Notes: generated by a model from the letters alone, not told the origin. A DNA stretch of 64,000 nt from DASQZK01 sp963732905 (GCA_963732905.1 CAVTBM010000008.1:1054001-1118000), one strand, 5' to 3'. Shown: positions 17,073 through 26,626, counted from the stretch's first letter. A program made the numbers and translations.

Positions 17073-19178
17073 TTATTTTGCAATCACTTTAAATTCCACC
17101 CTTCTGTTTTGTTCCCGTCCTTCGGGGGTATCGTTGGGGGCAATGGGCTGCGTAAAGGCATAGCCTTTCCATTCAAGCCGGGAAGCATCGACACCTTTGG
17201 ACACGAGGTAGTCAACGACTGCTTTGGCCCTTTCTTCCGAAAGCTTGGTATTGTATTTCAGGGAACCTATATTATCGGTATGGCCGGAAATCTCAAGTTT
17301 GACCGATTCATTGTTTTCCAGGAATTTCAGCACCTGGTCAAGCTGCTCGTAAGAATCGGGTTTCAGCGTAGCCTTATTGGTTTCGAAATAGATATTCTTC
17401 AAAACCACCTTGGTTCCTACCTTCAGTTTTTCGAGGTAAAAATCCCTGGTTGTCGGTACGTCAGAGCTGGCTCCGCTCATGTCAACTGCATCGAGGAAGA
17501 AAAGATAATCTTTCGCCAGGATTTCCACTCCATAGTTTTTCGCTTCATCAAATTTAACCCGGTAAGTTCCGCTGTCGGCGGAAAGGGAAGTTGCAGCAAT
17601 ACGGGAGTTTGCGACATCGATGAATTCCAGTTTAGCCAGAACAGGCTCTTTGGTTTCCTTATCGAGCACGCGGCCTGTGAGGTAGTAGAATGAGTCGATA
17701 TGCACAGGTTCGGGCATAGTAAAGAATCCGGTTTTAACCGTGTCGCTGAGGCCTGCGATAAGCACATCCTCGTTACTAAGAAGGAGTTCCTTTTCCGAGC
17801 CGAGAAATACCACTTTATAAATGTCTTTTGCCCCAAGTCCTCCTTCTCTGATGGCTGAATAGTATGCATATTTACCATTAGCTGATTTCCGGAAGAAAAG
17901 ATCGTCGTCCGCTGAATTTACAGGATATCCTTCATTTTCAGGGTCTGACCAGGTTCCGTCATCCATGCGTACAGAATGAAAAATATCAAAGCCACCCATT
18001 GAATTATGGCCTTTGGACGAGAACCAAAGCTCATTTCCTGCCGGGTTGAGGTATATCCCTTCCTCATCGTACTTTGTATTTACCAGGCTCCCCAGGTCAT
18101 GCGGCGACTGCCACCGGCCTTTATCGTTCTTAACCGTGTACATGATATCCTTCCCGCCCTGCGTAAGCTCTTCATTGGCAGAAATAAAATACATGGTATC
18201 TCCGGTTGCCGTAAAAAACACGGAACCTTCAGCCTGTTTACTGTTAATCTTGCGTGACATGGATTTCGGTTTTTTCCATGCACCCTTTTTAGGATTAAAC
18301 CGGCTTACATAAATGTCTCCGGCATTTTTATTTCCGCGGTATATGTACAGGGAATTGCCATCGGGAGAAACTCCCAGTATAGCATCATTATGTTTACTGT
18401 TGATCTTTTTTGACAATGGTTCGGCCCCGGTCCATCCTTTTCCTTCCAGTTTGCTTGTGAACACATTTTCAAAATATTTATTGTCATAAGGATTACGTTT
18501 TTCGCGAGTGGTGGTCGGCCGTTTGGAGCTGAAATACAGGACGGAATCATGATCGGCAAAAACCGGCAGGTAATCATCGAAAACAGAGTTAACGCTATCA
18601 CCCAGGTCAGTAATGATGACACGTTTAGGGTTTTCGACGAGAGTTTTTCCATTTTCGCACTCCGTGATACGTTTATCGACCACAATGACCTTGTCGACCT
18701 GACCGGAACGGGAATAATAATCACGGGCAGCAAGATAATGTTCTTTAGCTTTGTCAAAATCAAGCACGAGGTGGTAAGCTCTTCCGAGATAAAACTGAAG
18801 ATCGGGGCTCAAATCCGGATCCTTATCAAAAGCTTTACGCAGGTATTTAAGGGCTTCATATTTATCGTCGGTGAAAAGGTAACAAATCCCAATTCTGTAA
18901 TTGAGCACGTTATTGTCGCTGTTATATTGATGAGCAAAAAGATAATGGTCTCTGGCAAGTGCAAAGGTACCCACCCCTGCTTTAAAATATTGGTCAGCCA
19001 GTTTAACACTTTTCCATGCTTCCTTAAAGCCCTCTTCCTTATCCGTCTTAAATTCGCTCTTTTTAATTTTCAGCCCGTCATGGTTGGGCACCTGGGCAAT
19101 GATGTTGCCAGAGAGTAAAATCATGAATACAAGAACTGTAGAGATGCGAAAGTTCATAATGATAGTATTTGATTTCAT
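17073..19178 (-). CDS. PorE-like envelope protein: TPR, beta-propeller, OmpA
   Basis: About 701 aa, exported (signal peptide near MNFRISTVLVFMILLSGNIIAQ). The domain order is TPR-like helices (about 40-160), a WD40/PD40-type propeller (about 190-450; LYFSSKRPTT, LWFSSKGHNSMGGFDI, YYSAIREGGLGAKDIY), a carboxypeptidase-regulatory-like beta domain (about 495-575; YLTGRVLDKETKEPVLA), and an OmpA peptidoglycan-binding domain (about 590-701; LEISGHTDNIGS, NRRVEF). This is the layout of PorE, which links T9SS to peptidoglycan, but no lipobox Cys is seen, so PorE identity is only suggested. ATG 19178 overlaps the stop of the upstream TPR gene as ATGA. A hairpin terminator follows. Confidence 0.8.
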   Translation of the reverse strand: MKSNTIIMNFRISTVLVFMILLSGNIIAQVPNHDGLKIKKSEFKTDKEEGFKEAWKSVKLADQYFKAGVGTFALARDHYLFAHQYNSDNNVLNYRIGICYLFTDDKYEALKYLRKAFDKDPDLSPDLQFYLGRAYHLVLDFDKAKEHYLAARDYYSRSGQVDKVIVVDKRITECENGKTLVENPKRVIITDLGDSVNSVFDDYLPVFADHDSVLYFSSKRPTTTREKRNPYDNKYFENVFTSKLEGKGWTGAEPLSKKINSKHNDAILGVSPDGNSLYIYRGNKNAGDIYVSRFNPKKGAWKKPKSMSRKINSKQAEGSVFFTATGDTMYFISANEELTQGGKDIMYTVKNDKGRWQSPHDLGSLVNTKYDEEGIYLNPAGNELWFSSKGHNSMGGFDIFHSVRMDDGTWSDPENEGYPVNSADDDLFFRKSANGKYAYYSAIREGGLGAKDIYKVVFLGSEKELLLSNEDVLIAGLSDTVKTGFFTMPEPVHIDSFYYLTGRVLDKETKEPVLAKLEFIDVANSRIAATSLSADSGTYRVKFDEAKNYGVEILAKDYLFFLDAVDMSGASSDVPTTRDFYLEKLKVGTKVVLKNIYFETNKATLKPDSYEQLDQVLKFLENNESVKLEISGHTDNIGSLKYNTKLSEERAKAVVDYLVSKGVDASRLEWKGYAFTQPIAPNDTPEGREQNRRVEFKVIAK

Positions 19179-20209
19179 TTGCATTCCTTGACATAATTCT
19201 TAGCCTGTTCAATGCCAAGCCCTAGGGCCTTGTTCCAGTCGGAACAGGCGCCATCCAGATCTCCTGTGAGTTCCCTGACCAGCCCGCGGTTCAGATAAGC
19301 ACGGGCAAAACCGGGATCTTCCGTAAGTATTTTGTTAAAGATATCCACGGCCGTGGTATAATCGGTTTTTTTGGCAAGCACGGCAGCTTTATTGTTCATG
19401 GCGGGGATATAGGTTTCTCTGATGGAAACAGCCTCGTCAAAATCTTTCAATGCGGCATCGAAGTCACCCAGAAAATATTCTGCACTGCCCCTGTTATTAT
19501 AGGCCATGTAAAATTCCGGGTCAAGGTTAACGGCAACGGAATAGTCCTCTATTGCACCCTTGTAATCGCCGAGGATGATCTTGACACTTCCCATATTGTT
19601 AAAGGCCTCGGGAAAGTTGTGCAGGTAATTAGTAGCCATTCTGTAATCATAAAGGGCGCCTTGCATATCTCCAAGCAGTCGTTTCGCAGTAGCGCGGTTA
19701 TGGTAAGCCAGGGGGAAGTCCGGCTTCTTGTTTATTGCGTCGGTAAAATCGGCGACAGCACCGGTATTATCACCGGTTTCAAGTTTATACAATCCACGGT
19801 AATAGTAGGCTTGATATTCCTTATACCCTTTTTCTATGGCTGAATTAAAATTCTGAAGAACGTTTTCGTCCGGTTGATTGTTAAAATTCAGGTAAGCAAG
19901 ATAAAAATCGGGTTCGCCAAGTGTGGCATCCCTGCTTCGAAGGAGCTCAAAATCTTTGATAGCTCCTGTAACATTTCCGGTCTCTATTTTGGCTTTCGCT
20001 CTGGCGCTCAGGGCTGCATTGAAAGTGCTGTCCAGATCGAGGCAGGCATCAAGATAAGTGATGGCGGGTTCCCAATTGTCTGCGGTGATATATGTTACTG
20101 CCTGATTATAAGCCTTTTTGGCCTCTTTTTGGTTTTTATCCGGTATTTGAGCATCAATAAGAACTGCAGGGATGAAGAGAAAGGTCAGTAGAAAAGCAAT
20201 TCTTTTCAT
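19175..20209 (-). CDS. Periplasmic tetratricopeptide repeat protein
   Basis: 344-aa TPR protein with a clear signal peptide (MKRIAFLLTFLFIPAVLIDAQ). About eight consecutive TPR units follow, each with the usual Ala/Gly/Tyr/Pro pattern (YYRGLYKLETGDNTGAVADF, YNNRGSAEYFLGDFDAALKD, YLNRGLVRELTGDLDGACSD). It is the first gene of a coupled pair, its stop overlapping the ATG of the PorE-like gene. Coupling implies that the two act together at the cell envelope, probably as scaffold and peptidoglycan anchor; this is inference. Confidence 0.8.
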   Translation of the reverse strand: MKRIAFLLTFLFIPAVLIDAQIPDKNQKEAKKAYNQAVTYITADNWEPAITYLDACLDLDSTFNAALSARAKAKIETGNVTGAIKDFELLRSRDATLGEPDFYLAYLNFNNQPDENVLQNFNSAIEKGYKEYQAYYYRGLYKLETGDNTGAVADFTDAINKKPDFPLAYHNRATAKRLLGDMQGALYDYRMATNYLHNFPEAFNNMGSVKIILGDYKGAIEDYSVAVNLDPEFYMAYNNRGSAEYFLGDFDAALKDFDEAVSIRETYIPAMNNKAAVLAKKTDYTTAVDIFNKILTEDPGFARAYLNRGLVRELTGDLDGACSDWNKALGLGIEQAKNYVKECK

Positions 20210-20342
20210 ATTTTTGTTTTAATTTATACTTTCCTTCCTATACGAAGTCAGGCACGGAAAGTTATTTATGTAAATAAAAGATTTTTAAATTTAATTTTAA
20301 AAATTTATTTTACTTTTAATTTACAGGTAGAAGATTACAGAA

Positions 20343-20375
20343 TTTGACACTTATGTTTTTAATTGTTTACTTTTG
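20343..20375 (+). promoter_or_regulatory. Bacteroidota promoter for the HPt-STAS pair
   Basis: TTTG at 20343-20346 and TACTTTTG at 20368-20375 with 21 bp between them fit the Bacteroidota -33/-7 consensus (TTTG, TAnnTTTG). It ends 22 bp upstream of the HPt start codon. A purine-rich GAGGAG precedes the ATG. Confidence 0.6.
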
Positions 20376-20397
20376 TTTTTAAACGAGGAGATGAAAG

Positions 20398-20748
20398 ATG
20401 AAAACTGACTTGAGCTATTTAAAATCTATGGGTGGTGACAATCACGAGCTGATACAGGAGATGATTGACATTTTTACATGCCAGGTTGAGGAATTTTCGA
20501 TAGAATTGCAAAAGTACCTGGATGAAAAAGATTACGACTCGCTGGGCAAGCTGGCTCATAAGGCTAAATCTTCGGTTGCCATCATGGGAATGGGAGGACT
20601 GGCCAACAAGTTACGAGAGCTGGAAATCCTGGCAAGAGATTGTAAAAAGCCAGAAAAGTATCAGTCCTACGTTGATCTGTTTATTTCAGATTGCTATGAA
20701 GCGGTTAAGGAACTGGAGACCTATAAAAAACTGATTGCTGAACAATAA
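20398..20748 (+). CDS. HPt domain phosphotransfer protein
   Basis: 116-aa stand-alone histidine phosphotransfer protein. The four-helix Hpt fold is indicated by the central LGKLAHKAKSSVAIMGMGGL, where His54 is the phospho-acceptor, preceded by the amphipathic helix ELIQEMIDIFTCQVEEF. No kinase or receiver is fused or adjacent, so it must take part in a phosphorelay encoded elsewhere. The STAS gene follows 14 bp later in the same direction, so phosphorelay output and anti-sigma-antagonist-type signalling are probably co-expressed here. A good promoter match lies just upstream. Confidence 0.85.
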   Translation: MKTDLSYLKSMGGDNHELIQEMIDIFTCQVEEFSIELQKYLDEKDYDSLGKLAHKAKSSVAIMGMGGLANKLRELEILARDCKKPEKYQSYVDLFISDCYEAVKELETYKKLIAEQ

Positions 20749-20762
20749 TACTACCGCACACT

Positions 20763-21098
20763 ATGCTGAGTATTGAAAATGTTAATGGCATTATAGTTGT
20801 CGCATTCAAAAATGTCAACCGGTTCAATGCCCTTATCTCCGAACCTGTAAAGGAAGAGATAAAGTCATACTATTCTGCACCAAATACCAGGCTTATCCTG
20901 GATCTGGAAGGAATAACCTTCATTGACAGTTCCGGCTTCGGGACGTTTTTATCTATCATGAAAACGGCTAACAACAGCTTCGGATTTTTCAAGATATGCA
21001 ATATTTCAGAGGAGGTGATGGAACTTTTCAAGCTCCTCCAGTTGCATAATGTATTTGAGATCTACAATACGAAGGAGGATGCTTTGAAAAGCTTCTAG
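20763..21098 (+). CDS. STAS domain protein (anti-sigma factor antagonist type)
   Basis: 111-aa single-domain STAS protein like SpoIIAA/RsbV. The phosphorylatable serine motif is FIDSSGFG (S56/S57) after the LILDLEG strand. Such proteins are switched by phosphorylation from serine kinases of the SpoIIAB/RsbW type and by PP2C phosphatases. It forms a bicistron with the HPt gene. It ends 27 bp before the convergent clpB stop. The partner kinase is unknown; SiaB at 30257 is a GHKL-type kinase in the same window but normally acts on SiaC, not STAS proteins. Confidence 0.85.
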   Translation: MLSIENVNGIIVVAFKNVNRFNALISEPVKEEIKSYYSAPNTRLILDLEGITFIDSSGFGTFLSIMKTANNSFGFFKICNISEEVMELFKLLQLHNVFEIYNTKEDALKSF

Positions 21099-21125
21099 GG
21101 CTGGTATTTTAATGGAGGAGAGTCA

Positions 21126-23714
21126 TCAGTTGGAAAACTCCAGCTCACCATCCTTTACATCTATGATGATGGGGTTGTCGCGGTTAACAGTGTCAGCAAG
21201 GATCTTCCTGGAGAGTTCATTCACAACATACTTCTGCAACATCCTTTTAACGGGACGGGCGCCAAACTGAGGATCAAAACCTTTCTCTGCGATCCATTCG
21301 AGGGCAGCCTGCCGGATCCTGAGATCAATGCCGTTATCTATTAACATCCGTCTGATCTGATCAAACTGAAGTTCGACAATCTTCATAATTTGTGATTCAT
21401 CCAGTGGGCGGAACATGATGATCTCGTCGATCCTGTTCAGGAATTCCGGCCGTATGGTCTGCTTCAGCAATTCAAAGACCTCTCTGCGGGTATCCTCAAA
21501 AACCTGTTCCTTATCCTTATCTTTCAGCACCGAGAGCTTTTCACTAATGATCGATGAACCGAGGTTCGAGGTCATGATTATGATGGTATTTCTGAAGTTT
21601 GCTGTTCGTCCCTTATTGTCGGTCAGCCGTCCGTCATCAAGGACCTGAAGAAGGATATTAAACACATCGGGGTGAGCCTTTTCGATCTCATCGAGCAAAA
21701 TTACCGAATAGGGTTTTCTTCGCACAGCCTCAGTAAGCTGTCCTCCTTCATCATAACCTACATATCCCGGAGGTGCACCGATAAGGCGGGAAACGGAGTG
21801 CCGTTCCTGGTATTCCGACATATCTATTCTGGTCAGGAGGCTTTCATCATTAAACAGGAACTCTGCGAGGGCTCGGGCCAGTTCTGTTTTACCAACACCG
21901 GTGGTGCCAAGGAAGATAAAGGAACCGATAGGCTTTCTGGAATCCTGCAGTCCGGCCCTGCTCCTTCTTACAGCATCAGCCACTGCTGAAATCGCTTCAT
22001 CCTGTCCTACAACTCTTTTATGTAGTTCATCCTCAAGATGCAGTAGTTTATCCTTTTCACTCTGCAGCATCTTATTCACGGGAACTCCGGTCCAGCGTGA
22101 TACGATCTCAGCAATATCCTCCTCACCTATTTCTTCTTTTATCAGGGCTGATTCCGATTGTTCAACACGCAGTTCCTTATTCAGCTCGTCGATGTGATGT
22201 TCCGATTCTTTAATGAGACCGTAGCGAATTTCAGCAACACGGCCATAATCCCCTTTCCTCTCTGCCTCGTTTGCCTCAAGTTTAAGCTTCTCAATGGCTT
22301 CCTTTTCTTTTTGGATATTTTCAATCAAACCCTTCTCTGTCTGCCATTTAGCCCTGAGTTTATTACGCTCCTCCGTCATATTGGCAACCTCCTCACCGAT
22401 CTCTTTTTCCCTGGCATGTTTCCCGTCCCTTTTGATGGCTTCCCTTTCAATTTCCAGTTGTTTGATCTTTCGTTCAATCTCATCTATTTCCTCGGGCAGA
22501 CTGTTCATCTCAATACGAAGCTTTGCTGCGGCCTCATCGATAAGATCAATGGCCTTGTCGGGAAGGAAACGTTCGGTGATATACCTTTTGGATAATTCTG
22601 CGGCAGCGATGATCGCATCGTCTTTAATTCTTACTTTATGGTGATTTTCATACGTTTCCTTAAGTCCGCGCAATATAGAGATCGTACTTGCTACATCCGG
22701 TTCGTCAACCATCACGATCTGGAATCTTCGATCAAGAGCCTTATCCTTTTCGAAATATTTCTGATATTCGCTAAGGGTAGTGGCCCCGATGGCCCTCAGT
22801 TCACCACGGGCGAGGGCAGGTTTGAGGATATTGGCAGCATCCATGGCCCCTTCGCTTTTACCGGCGCCAACAAGCGTATGTATTTCATCAATGAACAGAA
22901 TGATATTGCCGTCGGAGTTAATAACCTCCCTGATGACGGCTTTCAGCCTTTCCTCAAACTCTCCCTTATATTTGGCACCTGCAATCAGAGCCCCCATATC
23001 CAGTGAATAGACCTTCTTATCCTTAAGATTTTCAGGTACATCACCATCGACAATACGGTGGGCCAAACCTTCTGCAATGGCCGTTTTGCCTACACCTGGT
23101 TCGCCGATCAGGAGAGGATTGTTTTTCGTTCTCCGGGAAAGAATCTGCAATATCCGCCTTATCTCATCATCCCGCCCTATAACAGGATCGAGTTTCCCCC
23201 GGGCAGCCTGATCATTCAGGTTAATAGCGAAACGGTTTAATGCATTATAGGTATTCTCAGCCGTCTGTGAATCAACGGCTGATCCCTTCCGGAGTTCGGC
23301 AAGGACCAGTTTCATCTGTTTCTCATTCATGCCACTGTCCTTCATCACCTGGGAAATCTCATCTCCGACAGAAAGTAAACCCAGAAAGAGATGCTCGAGA
23401 GAAACATACTGATCGCCCATGGCCTTGGCCTGTGTCTCGGCTTTCTGCAGAGCCTTTGCCGTTGCATTGGACAGGTACTGATCTCCCCCGGTAACTTTTG
23501 GGTAGCCTTCGACGATATGGTTTACCACATTCTGAAAGCTGTTTTTATTAATGCCGAATTTGCCAAGAATGAATCCGGTCACCGATTCTCCTTCAGAGAG
23601 GACAGCTTTTAAGAGGTGGCCGGTTTCGACTGCCTGCTGAGTATAACCGGCAGCTATGGTAAAAGCCTGTTGCAGGGCTTCCTGTGCTTTAATAGTCAGA
23701 TTATTTGTATTCAT
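21126..23714 (-). CDS. clpB: ATP-dependent chaperone ClpB
   Basis: Hsp100 disaggregase of about 862 aa that, with DnaK, rescues aggregated proteins in the cytosol. It has an N-terminal Clp-N repeat domain, NBD1 with Walker A GEPGVGKTAI and Walker B ILFIDEIHTL, a long coiled-coil middle domain (about 410-525), NBD2 with Walker A GTTGVGKTEL and Walker B VILLDEIEKA, and a ClpB D2-small domain (GARPVKRMLQKYVVNELSRK). The middle domain distinguishes it from ClpA and ClpC. ATG 23714 (MNTNNLTIKAQEAL) is chosen because it matches the family start and has TAAGGAGAT upstream. An in-frame ATG at 23789 would add 25 atypical residues. Confidence 0.96.
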   Translation of the reverse strand: MNTNNLTIKAQEALQQAFTIAAGYTQQAVETGHLLKAVLSEGESVTGFILGKFGINKNSFQNVVNHIVEGYPKVTGGDQYLSNATAKALQKAETQAKAMGDQYVSLEHLFLGLLSVGDEISQVMKDSGMNEKQMKLVLAELRKGSAVDSQTAENTYNALNRFAINLNDQAARGKLDPVIGRDDEIRRILQILSRRTKNNPLLIGEPGVGKTAIAEGLAHRIVDGDVPENLKDKKVYSLDMGALIAGAKYKGEFEERLKAVIREVINSDGNIILFIDEIHTLVGAGKSEGAMDAANILKPALARGELRAIGATTLSEYQKYFEKDKALDRRFQIVMVDEPDVASTISILRGLKETYENHHKVRIKDDAIIAAAELSKRYITERFLPDKAIDLIDEAAAKLRIEMNSLPEEIDEIERKIKQLEIEREAIKRDGKHAREKEIGEEVANMTEERNKLRAKWQTEKGLIENIQKEKEAIEKLKLEANEAERKGDYGRVAEIRYGLIKESEHHIDELNKELRVEQSESALIKEEIGEEDIAEIVSRWTGVPVNKMLQSEKDKLLHLEDELHKRVVGQDEAISAVADAVRRSRAGLQDSRKPIGSFIFLGTTGVGKTELARALAEFLFNDESLLTRIDMSEYQERHSVSRLIGAPPGYVGYDEGGQLTEAVRRKPYSVILLDEIEKAHPDVFNILLQVLDDGRLTDNKGRTANFRNTIIIMTSNLGSSIISEKLSVLKDKDKEQVFEDTRREVFELLKQTIRPEFLNRIDEIIMFRPLDESQIMKIVELQFDQIRRMLIDNGIDLRIRQAALEWIAEKGFDPQFGARPVKRMLQKYVVNELSRKILADTVNRDNPIIIDVKDGELEFSN

Positions 23715-23952
23715 TTTTTTTATCTCCTTACATCGGTCAGGAGCTTCAAATCTGAAGCCATTCTCATCCGCAAAGCCATTCTCTGCCAACTTGACATATT
23801 CCTATTTTGAACAGCAATGGGAAAAAGGTTGTTAATTCTGTAACCATTTGGAATTGAACTTCATTTATTTTACAGATATATTGATTTCCGAATGCTTGAT
23901 TTGACACCAGAATTTCATAAGTTTATCCTTCGTGAAATACAGAGTATCAGGT

Positions 23953-25206
23953 ATGAGTGCTATTATAAAATTCACATCCGCAATCTTGCTGGCGTTTCTG
24001 ATTTTACATGACAGCCTTTGTCAAAATCCGGTAAAGCAGCTTCATTTCATAGATCCGGGGAAAAAATCCGTTTCTGTCCATTTTACATTTATCAATAATC
24101 TGATCATCATACCCGCAACCATCAATCATTCCGACACCCTTCACTTCATTGTCGATACAGGTCTCACAACGTCTTTAATCACCGAGTTGGCTTACAGCGA
24201 TAGTGTGTCGCTTAACTATGCCCAAAAAATAGAGCTACAGGGTCTCGGTTCAGGCGGCCCGCTTTCCGCCCTGCATTCAGTAGGAAACGAGATCACCATT
24301 AAGGGCATTGAAGGGCAGAACCAGGATTTGTATGTGCTTACGCAGAATATTTTTCACCTTTCCTCAAAGCTTGGGCTGCAGATCAACGGCATTCTGGGCT
24401 ACTCGGTTTTTGAGAATATGATCGTCGGGATCAATTACGACCGGAAGCTCCTTACGTTTTATAATCCGGCGTATTTTTCACCCGATAAAAAATTACGAAA
24501 GTATACGACACTTCCCATTACCCTGCATGATACCAAGCCGTATATTTCGATGACCGTAGTAGATGAGGACGGTCACGTCTTCGATGTTAAAATGCTTCTG
24601 GATACCGGTGCCAGTCATGCCTTATGGCTGAATCCGTCTTCGCTTCCGGGTCTGGTAATGCCTGAAAAGAAGCGGTATAGTTATCTTGGAAGTGGTCTTA
24701 ACGGAGACATTCATGGTACGGTCACCAGGATGCATAAAATTGAGCTGGCCAATTTCGATTTCGACAATGTGATCGTGTCCTTCCCCGATTCCACATCCAT
24801 TGCTCATGCCATAGGCCTTGACAGGAGAAACGGGAGTGTGGGATCAGAAATTCTCAAGCGCTTTAACCTTATCATCGACTACTCGAACCATCAGATCAGC
24901 CTGAAGAAAAACACCTATTACAAGTCTGTTTTCACGCAGAACCTGAGCGGCATGGAAGTGATCGCCCCCGTACCGGAACTTCATACTTATTTGGTGGATG
25001 AAGTCAGGAAGGGTTCACCGGCCGAATCAGCGGGCATTCAAAAAGATGATATCTTACTGTACATCAACAGCGTTCCGGTCAAAAAACTTAGTTTGAGTGA
25101 AATTTACGGTATCTTACAATCCAAGCCGGGCCGGAAAATCATCATCCAATACCGCAGGGGCGACCAACAGTTTAAGACCAAACTTATTCTGGAAGATTTC
25201 ATCTGA
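23953..25206 (+). CDS. Exported aspartyl protease with PDZ domain
   Basis: 417-aa predicted periplasmic protein with signal peptide (MSAIIKFTSAILLAFLILHD). It has two retropepsin-like halves, each with a DTG active-site loop (FIVDTGLTTSLI and MLLDTGASHALWL), as in clan AA aspartic peptidases of Bacteroidota. A C-terminal PDZ domain (about 335-410; VRKGSPAESAGIQKDDILLY) probably recognises substrate tails. GTG at 23932 is an alternative start giving seven more residues. The lipoprotein gene follows 73 bp later. The substrate is unknown. Confidence 0.8.
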   Translation: MSAIIKFTSAILLAFLILHDSLCQNPVKQLHFIDPGKKSVSVHFTFINNLIIIPATINHSDTLHFIVDTGLTTSLITELAYSDSVSLNYAQKIELQGLGSGGPLSALHSVGNEITIKGIEGQNQDLYVLTQNIFHLSSKLGLQINGILGYSVFENMIVGINYDRKLLTFYNPAYFSPDKKLRKYTTLPITLHDTKPYISMTVVDEDGHVFDVKMLLDTGASHALWLNPSSLPGLVMPEKKRYSYLGSGLNGDIHGTVTRMHKIELANFDFDNVIVSFPDSTSIAHAIGLDRRNGSVGSEILKRFNLIIDYSNHQISLKKNTYYKSVFTQNLSGMEVIAPVPELHTYLVDEVRKGSPAESAGIQKDDILLYINSVPVKKLSLSEIYGILQSKPGRKIIIQYRRGDQQFKTKLILEDFI

Positions 25207-25247
25207 TTGCACCTGTCGCGGCAGCTGGATATTTTCATTCTTTTTCC

Positions 25248-25255
25248 TACATTTG
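25248..25255 (+). promoter_or_regulatory. Bacteroidota -7 element for the lipoprotein gene
   Basis: TACATTTG matches TAnnTTTG exactly and ends 24 bp before the lipoprotein ATG (25280), a usual leader length in this phylum. A matching -33 TTTG is not evident, so confidence is limited. Confidence 0.4.
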
Positions 25256-25279
25256 TTTCAAACTAAAATATCCCTGCTA

Positions 25280-25744
25280 ATGAAAAACATCTTCATCGTT
25301 TTAATGGCGATTGTTTTCCTGTCATCATGCCAGAATCAAAGTACGGAAAGTAAGAAATCACCGGCAGAAGTTCCTGTCATTACCATCGAAGAATTTTTTG
25401 CTGACCCCGGAGCTTTCATTGGTAAAGAGATTGCCATATCAGGAATGGTGACCCATGTCTGTAAACACGGCGGTCAAAAGCTTTTTCTTGCAGGAACAGG
25501 AACTCCGGAGACGCTCAGGATCAATACCAGTGAGGCCATACCGGAATTTGACATTGAGATGGAAGGAAGCAAAACCCAATTCACAGGCGTTGTAAAAATC
25601 ATGGATGACGCATTTATAGCTGAAGCCAAAGCCGAGGAAGATGCACACCATCCTGTTGCTGACAGTACTGAACCTGACGGACAGAATGCCGGCCGGAATA
25701 TGGAATATTATATTGAAGCCAAAAGTTACAGGACTATCGATTGA
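25280..25744 (+). CDS. Lipoprotein with OB-fold-like domain, function unknown
   Basis: 154-aa lipoprotein. MKNIFIVLMAIVFLSSCQNQ is a signal peptide with lipobox LSSC, so Cys17 would be lipidated. The mature part begins with a Ser/Lys linker and then a small beta domain (ITIEEFFADPGAFIGKEIAI, then SGMVTHVCKHGGQKLFLAG), reading like an OB-fold nucleic-acid-binding-type barrel as seen in small periplasmic DUF proteins. An upstream in-frame extension to 25097 exists but overlaps the aspartyl protease; the lipobox fixes the start at 25280. The PepSY-type membrane gene follows. Function unknown; a metal or heme connection is only a guess from the neighbour and the Cys/His-rich VCKHGG. Confidence 0.75.
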   Translation: MKNIFIVLMAIVFLSSCQNQSTESKKSPAEVPVITIEEFFADPGAFIGKEIAISGMVTHVCKHGGQKLFLAGTGTPETLRINTSEAIPEFDIEMEGSKTQFTGVVKIMDDAFIAEAKAEEDAHHPVADSTEPDGQNAGRNMEYYIEAKSYRTID

Positions 25745-25964
25745 TAATATATTGCCGCTCCTGTTTAAAATAATCTGCATCTCTTTATATTACTTCACCT
25801 CCTGTGCCGGGTTCTTCAGAAAAAGGGCAAATGGTGACTGTCCTGTTCATCTGTGTAAACCGGCAGTGCGAATGTCATTTACAAAAAGGGCAACTGACAA
25901 TCTTAGTCATGATATGAATCTCACCGACACCTATGAAAAACGAATCTGTTAAAATTCCTTGTCA

Positions 25965-26525
25965 ATGAACTGGAGAAAAATCAACAAAATCCTGCACAGG
26001 GACCTTGGTTATATCTTTTTCGGCATGATCATCATCTACTCTGTTTCAGGAGTGGTTTTAAATCACCGGTTGCCATCAGGAGATGCAAGCATCGTGACGA
26101 AATCAGTTGAATTCCAGGTACCTCCGGTGACAAAGGCGCAGACCGATAATACATATGTTATTGGGTTACTGAATAAGCTGGGGGAAACGAAGTATAAGAA
26201 TTACTATTTCCCGGCTTCCGGCTCACTCATAATTTACCTTGACCAGGGGCACATATCGCTTGACCTGGAGACAGGCAGTGGAAGGCTTACGCGGTTTCGC
26301 AGGAGACCCGTTCTGACAGAATTTAACTTTCTGCATTATAACAAACCCAAACAGCTATGGACCCTTTTTTCCGATATTTTTGCCGTATCGCTTTGTATAA
26401 TAGCTGTTACCGGGTTATTTATCCTGAAAGGGAAGAACGGTATCCGCAAAAGGGGGGCGGTTTTGGTTACGGCAGGAATAATTGTCCCGCTGCTGTTTCT
26501 GATTTTTTATTTGTGGGCAGGGTAG
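25965..26525 (+). CDS. PepSY-associated transmembrane protein
   Basis: 186-aa inner-membrane protein with three hydrophobic helices. The N-terminal block MNWRKINKILHRDLGYIFFG, followed by MIIIYSVSGVVLNH, is the hallmark of PepSY-associated TM helix proteins, which carry conserved His residues (H11, H32) possibly involved in heme or metal. A soluble PepSY-like loop (about 50-115) with FNFLHYNKPKQLW follows, then two C-terminal helices. TTG at 25959 is an alternative start; the ATG is preferred. It comes 220 bp after the lipoprotein gene, in an interval without other genes. Relatives often accompany siderophore or heme uptake, though no receptor is present here. Confidence 0.75.
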   Translation: MNWRKINKILHRDLGYIFFGMIIIYSVSGVVLNHRLPSGDASIVTKSVEFQVPPVTKAQTDNTYVIGLLNKLGETKYKNYYFPASGSLIIYLDQGHISLDLETGSGRLTRFRRRPVLTEFNFLHYNKPKQLWTLFSDIFAVSLCIIAVTGLFILKGKNGIRKRGAVLVTAGIIVPLLFLIFYLWAG

Positions 26526-26626
26526 TTCACGATTTAAGATAGTCACACATAAACGATAATTTACTATATTCGAATATTTTAAAACAATCTGGAGCGGCCA
26601 TCCGTAAATGATAAAAACAGGTCTCG

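Noticed and set aside
25641..25952. 103-codon frame after the lipoprotein gene
   Set aside because: It overlaps the lipoprotein gene in another frame, has no family resemblance and no start signal.
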